64,000 nucleotides of DNA from Palsa-504 sp963844625. Lineage in GTDB: Bacteria > Actinomycetota > Actinomycetes > Streptosporangiales > Streptosporangiaceae. Made by a program: the position numbers and the translations under genes. The stretch spans positions 124,001-188,000 of the forward strand of contig CAWJPF010000011.1 of assembly GCA_963844625.1 (NCBI GenBank), written 5' to 3'. Below are positions 25,790 through 33,527 of this stretch, in pieces. The notes below the pieces were generated by a model. It saw only the letters and a list, made by a program, of their open reading frames with translations. It ran no database searches and was not told the origin of the DNA. Numbering within the stretch: the stretch's first letter is position 1; each line of letters begins with the position of its first letter.

Positions 25790-26142
25790 TAAGAGCTTCC
25801 GCTCAGGAGCTGGAGCCCCTTTTCCGCGTTCAGGGCGGTGCGCACGCCGCGCAGGGACAGTCCCAGTTCGGTGAGGGTGATCGCCACCGCCGGGCGCATC
25901 CCGACCAGAACCGTCTCGGCGTCGAACAGCCGGGAGATGGAACCGATCATGGTCAGCATCCGGCCGATGAAGGAGTCGACGATTTCCACCGCGGTGATGT
26001 CGATGATCACGCCGCTCGCGCCGGTCGCGGCCAGTTCTTCGGCCAGGTCTTCCTGCAGTCGCATGACGCTCTCGTCCTGCAGGTCGATCTGGATGGAAAC
26101 GAACAGGGTGCGCCCGAGCTTGAGGATCGGCACCCGCTCCAT
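25789..26142 (-). CDS. rsbS: RsbS stressosome scaffold (STAS domain)
   Basis: 117 aa, a lone STAS domain. The phosphorylatable serine is expected in ITAVEIVDSFIGRMLTMIG, equivalent to the D-S-F/Y-I motif of RsbS proteins. With RsbR it would form the icosahedral stressosome shell that holds RsbT. The gene abuts rsbR (shared base at 26142) and rsbT (shared base at 25789), as in canonical rsbRST operons. Confidence 0.92.
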   Translation of the reverse strand: MERVPILKLGRTLFVSIQIDLQDESVMRLQEDLAEELAATGASGVIIDITAVEIVDSFIGRMLTMIGSISRLFDAETVLVGMRPAVAITLTELGLSLRGVRTALNAEKGLQLLSGSS

Positions 26143-26972
26143 CAGGACGGGCCGATCTTCGTGACCTTCAACCCCGAGCGCCTCAGCGCGTGCGCCAGCG
26201 CATCGGCCAGCGTCGCCTTGGTGGCGATGTCACCGAACTCGATGCCGAGCGAGACGATCGTCTGGGCGACCTGGGGCCGGATGCCGCTGATGATGCACTC
26301 CGCTCCCAGCAGGCGCGCCGCGTTCACCGTCTTCAGCAGGTGCTGCGCCACTTCGGTATCCACCGTCGCCACGCCGGTAATGTCGAGTACCGCGTGGTCG
26401 GCCCCGCTCGCGACCAGGGTCTCAAGCAGCTTCTCCATAACCAGCTGAGTTCGCGCGGAATCAAGGGTCCCGACCAGCGGCACCGCGATGATGCCGTCCC
26501 ACAGCCGGACCACCGGCGTGGACAGCTCCATCATGCTCGTGGCCTGGTCGGCGATGATCCGCTCCCGCGCGGCCGCGAAGGTCTCGAAGGTATGCAGGCC
26601 GAGATCGTCGATCAGGCGGGAGAAGGCGAGGTACTCCGGCATCAGCTCCGCCGCGTCCGCGGTCAGCTCGTAGACGGCGTCCTTGACCGAGAACACGGCG
26701 AGGGCCGTCTCACTGGGCGTGAAGCCGTTCCGCGCGCGGGACCGGGACAGCTCGGCCAGGGTCGCCCGCAGCTCGCCGAGAGCATGCTCATCCGCGCCTG
26801 ACATGACCCTGATCAGCAAGGAGTAGATGTCATCAAGTTCACGCCGGAGTTCGACGACCGAGCTCCGGCCGCGGATGCCCGCCGCCACCAGCTCACTCCA
26901 GCGGCCGACAATTTTCTCCTGATGGTCGCGCATATAAGCGGCCATTCGTCCCTGGCTGCTGCCAGCGTCCAT
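26142..26972 (-). CDS. rsbR: RsbR-type stressosome sensor protein
   Basis: 276 aa. The N-terminal sensor domain (about 1-145) is helical, RsbRD-like (histidine-kinase-N type), not a globin or PAS. The C-terminal STAS domain (about 155-270) contains LDITGVATVDTEVAQHL, carrying the two Thr positions phosphorylated by RsbT in Bacillus RsbR. It is first gene of the operon. The Shine-Dalgarno AGGAAC lies 8 bases before ATG. The 160-bp divergent region to the RsbV-like gene should carry its promoter, but no clear consensus was found there. Confidence 0.92.
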   Translation of the reverse strand: MDAGSSQGRMAAYMRDHQEKIVGRWSELVAAGIRGRSSVVELRRELDDIYSLLIRVMSGADEHALGELRATLAELSRSRARNGFTPSETALAVFSVKDAVYELTADAAELMPEYLAFSRLIDDLGLHTFETFAAARERIIADQATSMMELSTPVVRLWDGIIAVPLVGTLDSARTQLVMEKLLETLVASGADHAVLDITGVATVDTEVAQHLLKTVNAARLLGAECIISGIRPQVAQTIVSLGIEFGDIATKATLADALAHALRRSGLKVTKIGPS

Positions 26973-27131
26973 GGGTGCACGTTCCTATACATCTGGTGGC
27001 CGGTTACTCGGGTACCGCCCAACAGTACATCCGGGGCGAAAGATGCTTCCGTGTTCGTCACCGACCGGCGGCATGGTCCGGCGTTTCAGGCATACGATCT
27101 GGATGAACGTCCGACCTCATGGGAGCGCAGC

Positions 27132-27569
27132 GTGGCCGAAGTCAGCTTCTCGGTGGAGGCTGCTGACGCCTGCGTGGTGGTCACCGCCAGCGGCGAGCTC
27201 GACGTGACCTGCAGCCAGCGTTTCGACGACAGCCTCGCCGAGGCGAGCGCCACCAGCGACCGGGTCATCCTCGACCTGTCCGGGGTGGACTTCATGGATA
27301 CCACCGCGCTGGCGGTGATCGTCGGTTACTGGCGGCGCCAGGTCGAGGCCGGAGGCATGTTCCTCCTGGCCGGCGCGCGTTACCGTTACACCAAGGCGCT
27401 CTGGATCACCGGCCTCGCCGACCGGTTGCCGATGCACGACACCGTCGGCGAGGCCCTCGAGGCCGCTCGCCCTGATCCTGGCGCCCCTGATCCTGGCGCC
27501 GGGGCCGCTAGCGGCGGCGCCAGGGAATCAGGCGAGCCTGACGCCACCGCCGGGTTAACCGGACGGTAG
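27132..27569 (+). CDS. RsbV-like anti-sigma factor antagonist (STAS domain)
   Basis: 145 aa from GTG 27132 (VAEVSFSVEAADACVVVTAS). The frame is open further upstream to 26922, but those residues lack family character and overlap the rsbR coding region. A single STAS domain covers about 1-110. The phospho-acceptor region is LDLSGVDFMDTTALAVIVGY, with Thr where RsbV/SpoIIAA usually have Ser. A low-complexity Pro/Gly/Ala tail follows with a 15-bp duplication (PDPGAPDPGAG, about 27471-27505). It diverges from the stressosome operon and is a plausible substrate of its SpoIIE phosphatases. No sigma factor gene is in the window. Confidence 0.85.
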   Translation: MAEVSFSVEAADACVVVTASGELDVTCSQRFDDSLAEASATSDRVILDLSGVDFMDTTALAVIVGYWRRQVEAGGMFLLAGARYRYTKALWITGLADRLPMHDTVGEALEAARPDPGAPDPGAGAASGGARESGEPDATAGLTGR

Positions 27570-27574
27570 CTCGA

Positions 27575-27742
27575 TCACCAGCGATACCAGCGGCCTCGCG
27601 ATGAACCTTCGCCCATCCGGACGAGGAACCCGACCAGCCAGATCACCAGGACAACCAGGGCGATCCACCACAGGATGTGGATCGCGAACCCAAGCCCGCC
27701 GAGAATCAGGGCGAGCAGCAGAACGAGCAAGATGATACCCAT
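27575..27742 (-). CDS. small hydrophobic membrane protein
   Basis: 55 aa from ATG 27742 (MGIILLVLLLALILGGLGFA), with Shine-Dalgarno GAAGGAAA nine bases upstream. There are two membrane helices (about 3-20 and 25-45) and a basic C-terminus ending RGRWYRW. A longer frame upstream is unlikely because of this ribosome-binding site. It resembles the small lmo0937-type stress membrane proteins. It is next to csbD and shares its ribosome-binding sequence (AGAAGGAAA). A GTGT-N15-GGGTAA element lies 47-71 bp upstream, matching the actinomycete sigma-B-type promoter layout. Confidence 0.7.
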   Translation of the reverse strand: MGIILLVLLLALILGGLGFAIHILWWIALVVLVIWLVGFLVRMGEGSSRGRWYRW

Positions 27743-27788
27743 GAGCCGATTTCCTTCTTTCTGTACGGCCACCCAGAACGGGATCCGA

Positions 27789-27813
27789 TTACCCGGCTCG
27801 CACCGATCCACAC
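27789..27813 (-). promoter_or_regulatory. candidate sigma-B-type promoter
   Basis: On the minus strand GTGT (27813-27810), a 15-bp spacer and GGGTAA (27794-27789) match the Streptomyces stress-sigma layout GNNT-N14-16-GGGTA(C/T) in all but the last base. It lies about 47 bp upstream of the small membrane-protein start. Assignment is by eye. Confidence 0.45.
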
Positions 27814-27860
27814 CAGCTAAGCGGGCCGAATTAAAGTCGGCCGAGCGAAGACATCCCCGG

Positions 27861-28043
27861 TTAGGGCTTGAGGCTCTTGGCGGCGTCCTTGACCTTCTCG
27901 CCGGCCTGCTTGACGTCGCCCTTGGTCTGGTCGGCCGCGCCTTCGGCCTCGAGCCGCTCGTTACCGACGGCCTTGCCGGTGGTCTCCTTGATCTTGCCCT
28001 TGACCTCTTCGGCCTTGTTGCTGGCCTTGTCGGAAGTGCTCAC
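27861..28043 (-). CDS. CsbD-family stress protein
   Basis: 60 aa from GTG 28043, with Shine-Dalgarno AGAAGGAAA eight bases upstream. It is Lys/Glu/Ala-rich and helical: KASNKAEEVKGKIKETTGKA, then VGNERLEAEGAADQTKGDVK. That is the CsbD signature. In Bacillus csbD is a sigma-B general-stress gene. Here it sits next to a stressosome operon. In-frame codons upstream (to 28142) are not counted because of the ribosome-binding site. Molecular function is unknown for the family. Confidence 0.9.
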   Translation of the reverse strand: MSTSDKASNKAEEVKGKIKETTGKAVGNERLEAEGAADQTKGDVKQAGEKVKDAAKSLKP

Positions 28044-28155
28044 TGTCGTTTCCTTCTCTCTGCACCGGTCATTCGTGTGCGCACCTCCACTGCCCCCGAT
28101 CACGCGCCCGTAACGCATCGGGAGGCGTTTTCGGGTTTTCAAGCCCCCCGGCGCC

Positions 28156-28245
28156 TCAGCTTGACCGGTAGGTGTAGTGCTCAGGGTCGAAGTAGCTGAT
28201 CGCGAGCTCGACCGGGCGGTCGCGGGTATCGCGGTACAGTGACCC
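28156..28245 (-). pseudogene. GntR/UTRA regulator, C-terminal remnant
   Basis: About 29 codons before a TGA read YRDTRDRPVELAISYFDPEH then YTYRSS, the characteristic end of the UTRA effector domain in GntR/HutC regulators. Nothing of the DNA-binding domain or the rest of UTRA is found upstream. It is probably a deletion scar. It lies between csbD and the CoA-transferase gene. Confidence 0.6.
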
Positions 28246-28416
28246 GGCTGCGCAGGCCCGCCGACAGGTTCATGGCTAAATGGCCGTACATTAACGTATA
28301 TTCAGTCGGCCAAGATGGAGCGAATCGCTGGTCATGACACCTGCCGCGGGGATCCGGGCGGCCGCCCCGGCCGCGTGGAGCTGTGAAAACGCCGCGGATA
28401 CGCTCCGGCGCTGGCC

Positions 28417-29571
28417 ATGACGCGGCCGCTGGACGGCATCACGGTCGTCGCGCTCGAGCAGGCAGTGGCGGCGCCGTTCGCCACCCGCCAGCTCGCCGAT
28501 CTCGGCGCCCGGGTGATCAAGGTCGAGCGGCCGGGCGGCGGCGACTTCGCCCGCGACTACGACCGCACAGTGCACGGCCAGGCCAGCTACTTCGTCTGGC
28601 TGAACCGCGGCAAGGAATCCCTCGAGCTCGACGTCAAGAGCCCCGGCGGGCAGGCCGTCCTGGCCGCGCTGCTGGCCCGCGCCGATGTCTTCGTGCAGAA
28701 CCTCGCGCCCGGCGCGGCGGACCGGCTCGGCCTGGGCGCGGAGCCGCTGCGCGCCCGGTACCCGCGGCTCATCTGCTGCTCGGTTTCCGGCTACGGCCCG
28801 GACGGCCCCTACCGCCACAAGAAGGCCTACGACCTGCTGGTGCAGTGCGAAGCCGGGCTCCTCTCGGTCACCGGGACGCCGGACGAGCCGGTCAAGGCCG
28901 GCATCTCGGTGGCCGACATCGCGGCCGGCATGTACGCCTACAGCGGCGTACTCACCGCCCTTTACGAGCGGGAACGGACCGGGCTTGGCACCAGCCTCGA
29001 GGTGGCCATGCTGGACGCGCTGGGCGAATGGATGAGCCAGCCGTTCTACTACAGCGTCTACGGCGGCACGCCGCTGCGCCGCAGCGGCGCCCGGCACGCC
29101 TCCATCTCGCCCTACGGGCCGTACGCTACCCCCGGCGGCCAGGTATTCATCGGCCTGCAGAACGACCGCGAGTGGGCGGTGCTTTGCGAGCGGATCCTGC
29201 ACCGGCCGGACCTGATCGCCGACGCCAGGTTCGGCACCAACCCGGACCGGGTGGCGAACGACGAGGAGCTCACGGCGATCATCGAGGACGCGCTGAAATC
29301 GGTGCCGGCCGGCCAGCTCGCCGACCTGCTCGATGCGGCCGGGATCGCCAACGCCCGGCTCCGGACCCCGGCGGAGTTCGCGGCGCACCCTCAGCTCGAG
29401 GCCAGGAACCGGTGGCGCGAGGTGGACTCGCCGGGCGGCCCGGTCCGGGCCCTTCTCCCCCCCGTCAGCGTGGCCGGCCGCGAGGCGGCGATGGGCGCCG
29501 TCCCGGCCCTGGGCCAGCACACCGCCGCCATCCTGGCCGAACTCGGCCTCGACGGGTCGCACACTCAGTGA
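28417..29571 (+). CDS. CaiB/BaiF-family CoA transferase
   Basis: 384 aa. Family III CoA transferases swap CoA between carboxylic acids. The start is LDGITVVALEQAVAAPFATR, with ARVIKVERPGGGDFARDYDR; the catalytic Asp is Asp167 in KAGISVADIAAGMYAYSGVL. The C-terminal lobe has YGPYATPGGQVFIGLQNDRE and ANARLRTPAEFAAHPQLEAR. Length is normal. It is followed after 13 bp by an aldehyde dehydrogenase gene, suggesting a degradative operon for an acid or alcohol. ATG 28417 is used; a palindrome-like A+T-rich stretch at 28283-28312 (TACATTAACGTATATT) may be its promoter or operator. Confidence 0.92.
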   Translation: MTRPLDGITVVALEQAVAAPFATRQLADLGARVIKVERPGGGDFARDYDRTVHGQASYFVWLNRGKESLELDVKSPGGQAVLAALLARADVFVQNLAPGAADRLGLGAEPLRARYPRLICCSVSGYGPDGPYRHKKAYDLLVQCEAGLLSVTGTPDEPVKAGISVADIAAGMYAYSGVLTALYERERTGLGTSLEVAMLDALGEWMSQPFYYSVYGGTPLRRSGARHASISPYGPYATPGGQVFIGLQNDREWAVLCERILHRPDLIADARFGTNPDRVANDEELTAIIEDALKSVPAGQLADLLDAAGIANARLRTPAEFAAHPQLEARNRWREVDSPGGPVRALLPPVSVAGREAAMGAVPALGQHTAAILAELGLDGSHTQ

Positions 29572-29584
29572 GAACCTGGAGGAC

Positions 29585-31074
29585 ATGGTGACCGCACCCC
29601 AGACCGAACAGCCGAGCTACCCGCTGGTCATCGACGGACAACGGATCGAGGCCGCGTCGGGGCACCGGTACGACACCGTCGACCCGTTCCTCGGGGCACC
29701 GTGGGCCTCGGCGGCCGACGGTGACGCCGAGGACGTGAACCGGGCGGTCGCGGCCGCGCGGCGCGCGCTGGCCGGGCCCTGGGGCCAGCTCACCGGATTC
29801 GGGCGCGCCCGGCTGATGCGGCGGCTGGCCGAGCTGATCGCCCGGGACGCCGACCGGCTGGCCGAAATCGAGACCCGCGACACCGGCAAGCTGCTGCGCG
29901 AGATGCGCGGCCAGCTGGCCAGCATCCCGGAGTGGTTCTACTACTTCTCCGGGCTGGCCGACAAGCTCCAGGGCTCGACCGTCCCCGTGGACAAGCCGAA
30001 CTTCCTCGTCTACACCAGGCGCGACAGGCCGGCGTGGTGGCGGCGATCGTCCCGTGGAACTCCCCGCTGCTGCTGCTGACCTGGAAGCTCGCGCCGGCCC
30101 TGGCGGCCGGCTGCACGATGGTGGCCAAGCCGAGCGACTACTCCCCCGCCTCGGCCATCGAGCTCGCCGCGCTGATGGACGAGGCCGGGTTCCCGCCCGG
30201 GGTGTTCAACGTGGTCACCGGCTTCGGGCCCGCGGTGGGCAAGGCCCTGGCCGCGCACCCGGACGTGGACAAGGTCGCGTTCACCGGCTCCACCGCGGTC
30301 GGTGCGGAGGTGGCCAAGGCCGCGGCCGCGAACATCACCGGGGTGCTGCTCGAGCTGGGCGGCAAATCGGCCCACGTCGTCTTCGACGACGCCGACCTCG
30401 ACGCGGCCTGCAACGGGGTCCTGGCCGGCGTCTTCGCCGCCACCGGCCAGACCTGCATGGCCGGCTCCCGGCTGCTCGTGGCCCGGGCGGTACACGACGC
30501 GCTGGTGGACAAGATCGTCGACCGCACCCGCTCGATCCGGCTGGGTGACCCGCGAGCCGCGGACACCGAGATGGGCCCGGTGGCGACCGAACCCCAGTAC
30601 CGCAAGGTCCTGTCGTTCCTGGATTCCGCGGCCAGCGAAGGAGCTACCCTGGCCGCGGGCGGCCGCGCCGACGACCGGCTCGGCGGGTTCTTCGTCCAGC
30701 CGACCGTGCTCACCGGCGTCAAGCCCACGATGACGGTCGCCTGCGAGGAGGTGTTCGGCCCGGTCCTTTCTGTCATTGCGTTCGACTCCGAGGAGGAGGC
30801 CATCGCGCTGGCCAACGACAGCCGGTACGGCCTGGCCGGCGCGGTCTGGACCAAGGACATCCACCGCGGCCACCGGGTCGCCCACGCGCTGCGCACCGGC
30901 ACCGTGTGGATCAACGCCTACCGGGTGGTCGGGCCCGACGTCCCGTTCGGCGGCTTCGGCCTGTCCGGGCTCGGCCGCGAGAACGGCATCGACGCGGTGC
31001 ACGAGTACACCCAGACCAAGGCCATCTGGGTCGAGCTCACCGGCGGCACCCGCGACCCCTTCACCCTGGGCTAG
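29585..31074 (+). pseudogene. aldehyde dehydrogenase, frameshifted near 30025-30032
   Basis: Two frames together encode one NAD(P)-dependent aldehyde dehydrogenase of about 496 aa. The first (29585 to about 30030) ends its homology at DKPNFLVYTRR. The second continues at GVVAAIVPWNSPLLLLTWKL and contains FTGSTAVG, catalytic Glu in LLELGGKSAHVV, catalytic Cys in GQTCMAGSR and EEVFGPVLSVI. Where family members read TRRxPxGVVAAI, the DNA GCGACAGGCCGGC is one base short. All catalytic residues are intact, so a sequencing error or recent mutation is likely. It is transcribed with the CoA transferase 13 bp upstream. Confidence 0.88.
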
Positions 31075-31370
31075 CCCGCCCGGTACGAGCCGACGATCTC
31101 CGCGTCGGCGGCCGCCGGTCCCTCGGCGCACCGGTCCTTGATGCCGCGCTGGAACTCGGCGAAGGCGGCGGAACGCGTCAGCGGGTTATCGTCGCCGTCG
31201 AGCGTGGCGACGTGCACGAAACTGACCTTGTCCGCCAGCCGGAACGCGTTATACCGCAGTCCGGCCGGGTTATCCTGCGCCAGTTCGGCGAACACGGCGC
31301 GGATCAGGCGCTCGTTCTCGTCCGCGCATTCCGGCTTGGTCGTGTAGCGGATGATCTTGCTGACGGTCAT
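31071..31370 (-). CDS. small dimeric alpha/beta-barrel protein (antibiotic-monooxygenase-like)
   Basis: 99 aa. Features such as KIIRYTTKPECADENERLIR, VSFVHVATLDGDDNPLTRSA and AFAEFQRGIKDRC suggest the ABM-type dimeric barrel. It has no obvious cofactor motif. It is last gene of the ArsR-led minus-strand operon, 3 bp after the DUF6855-like gene. It overlaps the convergent aldehyde dehydrogenase by 4 bp. Function unknown. Confidence 0.65.
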   Translation of the reverse strand: MTVSKIIRYTTKPECADENERLIRAVFAELAQDNPAGLRYNAFRLADKVSFVHVATLDGDDNPLTRSAAFAEFQRGIKDRCAEGPAAADAEIVGSYRAG

Positions 31371-31373
31371 GGC

Positions 31374-31775
31374 TCAGATCGCTCGCATTCTGTTGTTGCG
31401 GGGGTCGTGGGTGACCTCGGCCAGGCCGAGGGCCTCGAGCAGCGGGGGCAGATACATCCCGAACCGGCCGCGGTAGCCGTTGCGCAGGCCGTACCAGCCG
31501 CCGACGGGATTGCCTGCCGAGCGGCCCCACGCCTCGACCGTGCCGTCCGCGGCCGGCTTCTTCTCGTCGGCGGCGCCGAGCGGAACCCAGTCGCCCTGGC
31601 CTTTCAGCCAGGCGTGCAGGTCCTCGATGGCCCGCAGCCGGTACTTCAGGGTGGTGGAACCGACCTGGCAGACCAGGGCCGGCGGGTCGGCCTGCTCGTT
31701 CTTGTGCATCGTGTAACTAGAGGTCCCCGGCGGGGTCTTCAGCTCCCACGGGTCATCCTTGGTGCCTGCGGCCAT
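31374..31775 (-). CDS. conserved hypothetical protein, DUF6855-like
   Basis: 133 aa. The pattern DDPWELKTPPGTSSYTMHKN, VCQVGSTTLKYRLRAIEDLH, then AWLKGQGDWVPLG and GGWYGLRNGYRGRFGMYLPP is, from memory, that of the actinobacterial DUF6855 family. Its biochemical role is not known. Soluble; no signal peptide. It sits in the ArsR/SRPBCC operon, 22 bp downstream of the SRPBCC gene. Confidence 0.7.
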   Translation of the reverse strand: MAAGTKDDPWELKTPPGTSSYTMHKNEQADPPALVCQVGSTTLKYRLRAIEDLHAWLKGQGDWVPLGAADEKKPAADGTVEAWGRSAGNPVGGWYGLRNGYRGRFGMYLPPLLEALGLAEVTHDPRNNRMRAI

Positions 31776-31797
31776 CAGTGGTCCCCTCTGTGTTGCT

Positions 31798-32235
31798 CTA
31801 TTGGGCGATTGCGGCCACGAAGTGCGGCAGCAGCGTCTGCCAGCCGGCGCGATTGCGGTCGCGCCAGATCCCGGCCGAGGTGCCCAGCCGGTCCCAGCCC
31901 TGGTGCTCGATCTCGACCCGGGTGGCGGCGGGGCCCTGCGCCAGGAAGCGGATCTCCACCTCGGTGGCGTCGGCGCGGTCGCGGCCGAGGTACCACAGGT
32001 AGGCCAGCCGCGCGGGCGGCTGCCATACCGTCACCTCGCCCCACTCGTGCTCGGCGCCATCGGCCGTGCGCTCGTAGATCCGGCCGCCCACGCCGGCCTG
32101 CAGGACGACCAGTTCGGGCTGCCCGGTCACGGTGTGATCGGGCGGCCACCACGTGCCGAAGCGGGACGTCCAGACGCGGAACGCGTGCTCGGCCGGGCAG
32201 GCCACGTCGAAGGACATCCGCAGCGGGTCAGTCAT
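31798..32235 (-). CDS. SRPBCC/AHSA1-domain protein
   Basis: 145 aa. The START-like fold begins MSFDVACPAEHAFRVWTSRF and contains GGRIYERTADGAEHEWGEVT, ATRVEIEHQGWDRLG and a C-terminal helix GWQTLLPHFVAAI. Members bind small hydrophobic ligands; in actinomycetes they are often encoded with a small ArsR repressor. It overlaps the ArsR gene by 8 bp, so it is cotranscribed and coupled. Confidence 0.88.
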   Translation of the reverse strand: MTDPLRMSFDVACPAEHAFRVWTSRFGTWWPPDHTVTGQPELVVLQAGVGGRIYERTADGAEHEWGEVTVWQPPARLAYLWYLGRDRADATEVEIRFLAQGPAATRVEIEHQGWDRLGTSAGIWRDRNRAGWQTLLPHFVAAIAQ

Positions 32236-32560
32236 CCGGCGCGGCGGGGTCGGTGTTCTCGGCCAGCAGCCGGAACCGGCGGGCGGCGTCTCCCCAGACC
32301 CGCTCCAGGTAGGCCTGCACGGCGTGCATCCCCTCTTCCTGCAGGTGGTAGATCCGGCTGGTGCCTCGCGCCTGCTCCGCGACCAGGCCGGCGTCCTTCA
32401 GCAGGCGCAGGTGCCTGGAGACCGCGGGCCGGCTGATGGGCAGGGCCGCCGCGATGTCCCTGACCGGCTTATCGCCCTCGCTGAGCAGGCGCAGGATGTC
32501 GCGCCGGTGTGGATCACCGAGAGCCTCGAACGGGTCACCGCGGGCATGCGCGTGGCTCAT
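32228..32560 (-). CDS. ArsR-family transcriptional repressor
   Basis: 110 aa winged helix: DPFEALGDPHRRDILRLLSE, PVRDIAAALPISRPAVSRHL, then RLLKDAGLVAEQARGTSRIY. There is no metal-binding Cys pair, as in the SRPBCC-associated subgroup, so its ligand is not a metal through the usual site. It is first gene of a four-gene operon. An inverted repeat GTAAC-N6-GTTAC at 32607-32622 upstream is a likely autoregulatory operator. Confidence 0.9.
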   Translation of the reverse strand: MSHAHARGDPFEALGDPHRRDILRLLSEGDKPVRDIAAALPISRPAVSRHLRLLKDAGLVAEQARGTSRIYHLQEEGMHAVQAYLERVWGDAARRFRLLAENTDPAAPDD

Positions 32561-32606
32561 TTCCGCGGGCCTCCCGTGGCGGCCGGTTGGTAACAGTCAA
32601 GCTACC

Positions 32607-32622
32607 GTAACACAAAGGTTAC
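32607..32622. promoter_or_regulatory. candidate ArsR operator (inverted repeat)
   Basis: GTAAC-ACAAAG-GTTAC has perfect 5-bp arms, 47 bp upstream of the arsR-like start. A further related half-site, GGTAAC, lies at 32589-32594. Size fits ArsR operators. Unproven. Confidence 0.5.
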
Positions 32623-32674
32623 TGACTTCGCTACCGGCCGCGGCCGGCTAGGTGCGCACGCAGGGCGCCGGGAG

Positions 32675-32737
32675 GTGCACCACGGCCCGTTCGGCAGAAA
32701 AATCTCTTTTTTTATTCCGAACGGGCCGTCGGTGCAC
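32675..32737. repeat. dispersed element, copy c: long inverted repeat with AT core
   Basis: The left arm GTGCACCACGGCCCGTTCGG (32675-32694) and right arm 32717-32737 are complementary except for one extra base in the right arm. The 22-nt core is A+T-rich (CAGAAAAATC, then CTCTTTTTTTATT). The inner part GCCCGTTCGG differs by one base from the GTCCGTTCGG of the other copies. It lies between the divergent ArsR operon and the AhpD-like gene, 92 bp from the latter's start. Confidence 0.75.
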
Positions 32738-32828
32738 GCTCAGGGGTGACGTTAAGCGCTGGTCACATTCCCTGGTCACGACGGGTCTATAGGGCAGGAC
32801 GGACCCCTCTAGATCCCAGGAGAGCATC

Positions 32829-33287
32829 ATGCAGGCGCGGATGAAGAACCCGGCGATGATCATTCCCGAGGCCAGGCCGGCTATCCAGGCCCTGAGCGCG
32901 GCGGCGGCGAAGGGCGGCGTGCCGCCGGCCACGCTCGCGCTCGTCCACCTGCGGGCGAGCCAGGTCAACGGCTGCAGTGCCTGCGTGGATTACGGCTGGC
33001 GCGGGGCCAGGAAGGCGGGCGAGACCGACGAGCGGCTCTTCGCGGTGGCCGCCTGGCGGGAGGCACCCTACTTCACCGCGGCCGAACGGGCCGCGCTGGC
33101 GCTGGCCGAGGCGGCCACCCGGCTCAGCGACCGGGCCGACCCGGTGCCCGACGAGATCTGGGACGACGCCGCCCGCCACTACGACGAACCCGGCCTCGCG
33201 GCGCTGATCCTCACGATCGCCACCACCAACCTGTTCAACCGCCTCAACGTCACCACCAGGCAGGTACCGGGTGCCACCTGGGGGTGA
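32829..33287 (+). CDS. carboxymuconolactone decarboxylase / AhpD-like protein
   Basis: 152 aa. The family core is VHLRASQVNGCSACVDYGWR, with the redox Cys pair CSAC. Typical AhpD-like peroxidase proteins have a His four residues after the second Cys (CxxCxxxH); here it is Gly (CVDYG). The rest, AERAALALAEAATRLSDRA and TTNLFNRLNVTTRQVP, fits. It may be a modified thiol peroxidase or non-catalytic. The Shine-Dalgarno is CAGGAGAGC before ATG 32829. The gene is single, preceded by element copy c and followed by a hairpin at 33444. Confidence 0.85.
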   Translation: MQARMKNPAMIIPEARPAIQALSAAAAKGGVPPATLALVHLRASQVNGCSACVDYGWRGARKAGETDERLFAVAAWREAPYFTAAERAALALAEAATRLSDRADPVPDEIWDDAARHYDEPGLAALILTIATTNLFNRLNVTTRQVPGATWG

Positions 33288-33443
33288 TCCTCGGCGGCCC
33301 GCTTGACGTGCGGGCGGAAATCTTAACTACACCTGAACTGGTTCCGGGGTGGGTTCTGGCTCGCGGCTGGGCATGCTCTTAGGCAGAGTTCCTTGCTCTG
33401 GTGCGGGCCGCGTCCCTGCCGCGGCCGCGCGGATGACATGAGC

Positions 33444-33490
33444 GGGTCCGCGCCGATCAGGCCACCCTGCAGCCTGATCGGCGCGGACCC
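33444..33490. terminator. 47-nt hairpin between convergent genes
   Basis: The arms are 19 bp and perfect (left begins GGGTCCGCGCC, right ends GGCGCGGACCC), with the nine-base loop CACCCTGCA. It lies 157 bp after the AhpD-like stop and 100 bp before the stop of the convergent MFS gene. Probably a bidirectional terminator; no T-tract. Confidence 0.7.
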
Positions 33491-33527
33491 CGGCTCCCGG
33501 AGCGACCCCGATGCTAAGTACCAGCTC

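Noticed and set aside
27010..27015. GGGTAC as a sigma-B promoter for the RsbV-like gene
   Set aside because: No GNNT or GTTT box at 14-16 bp upstream.
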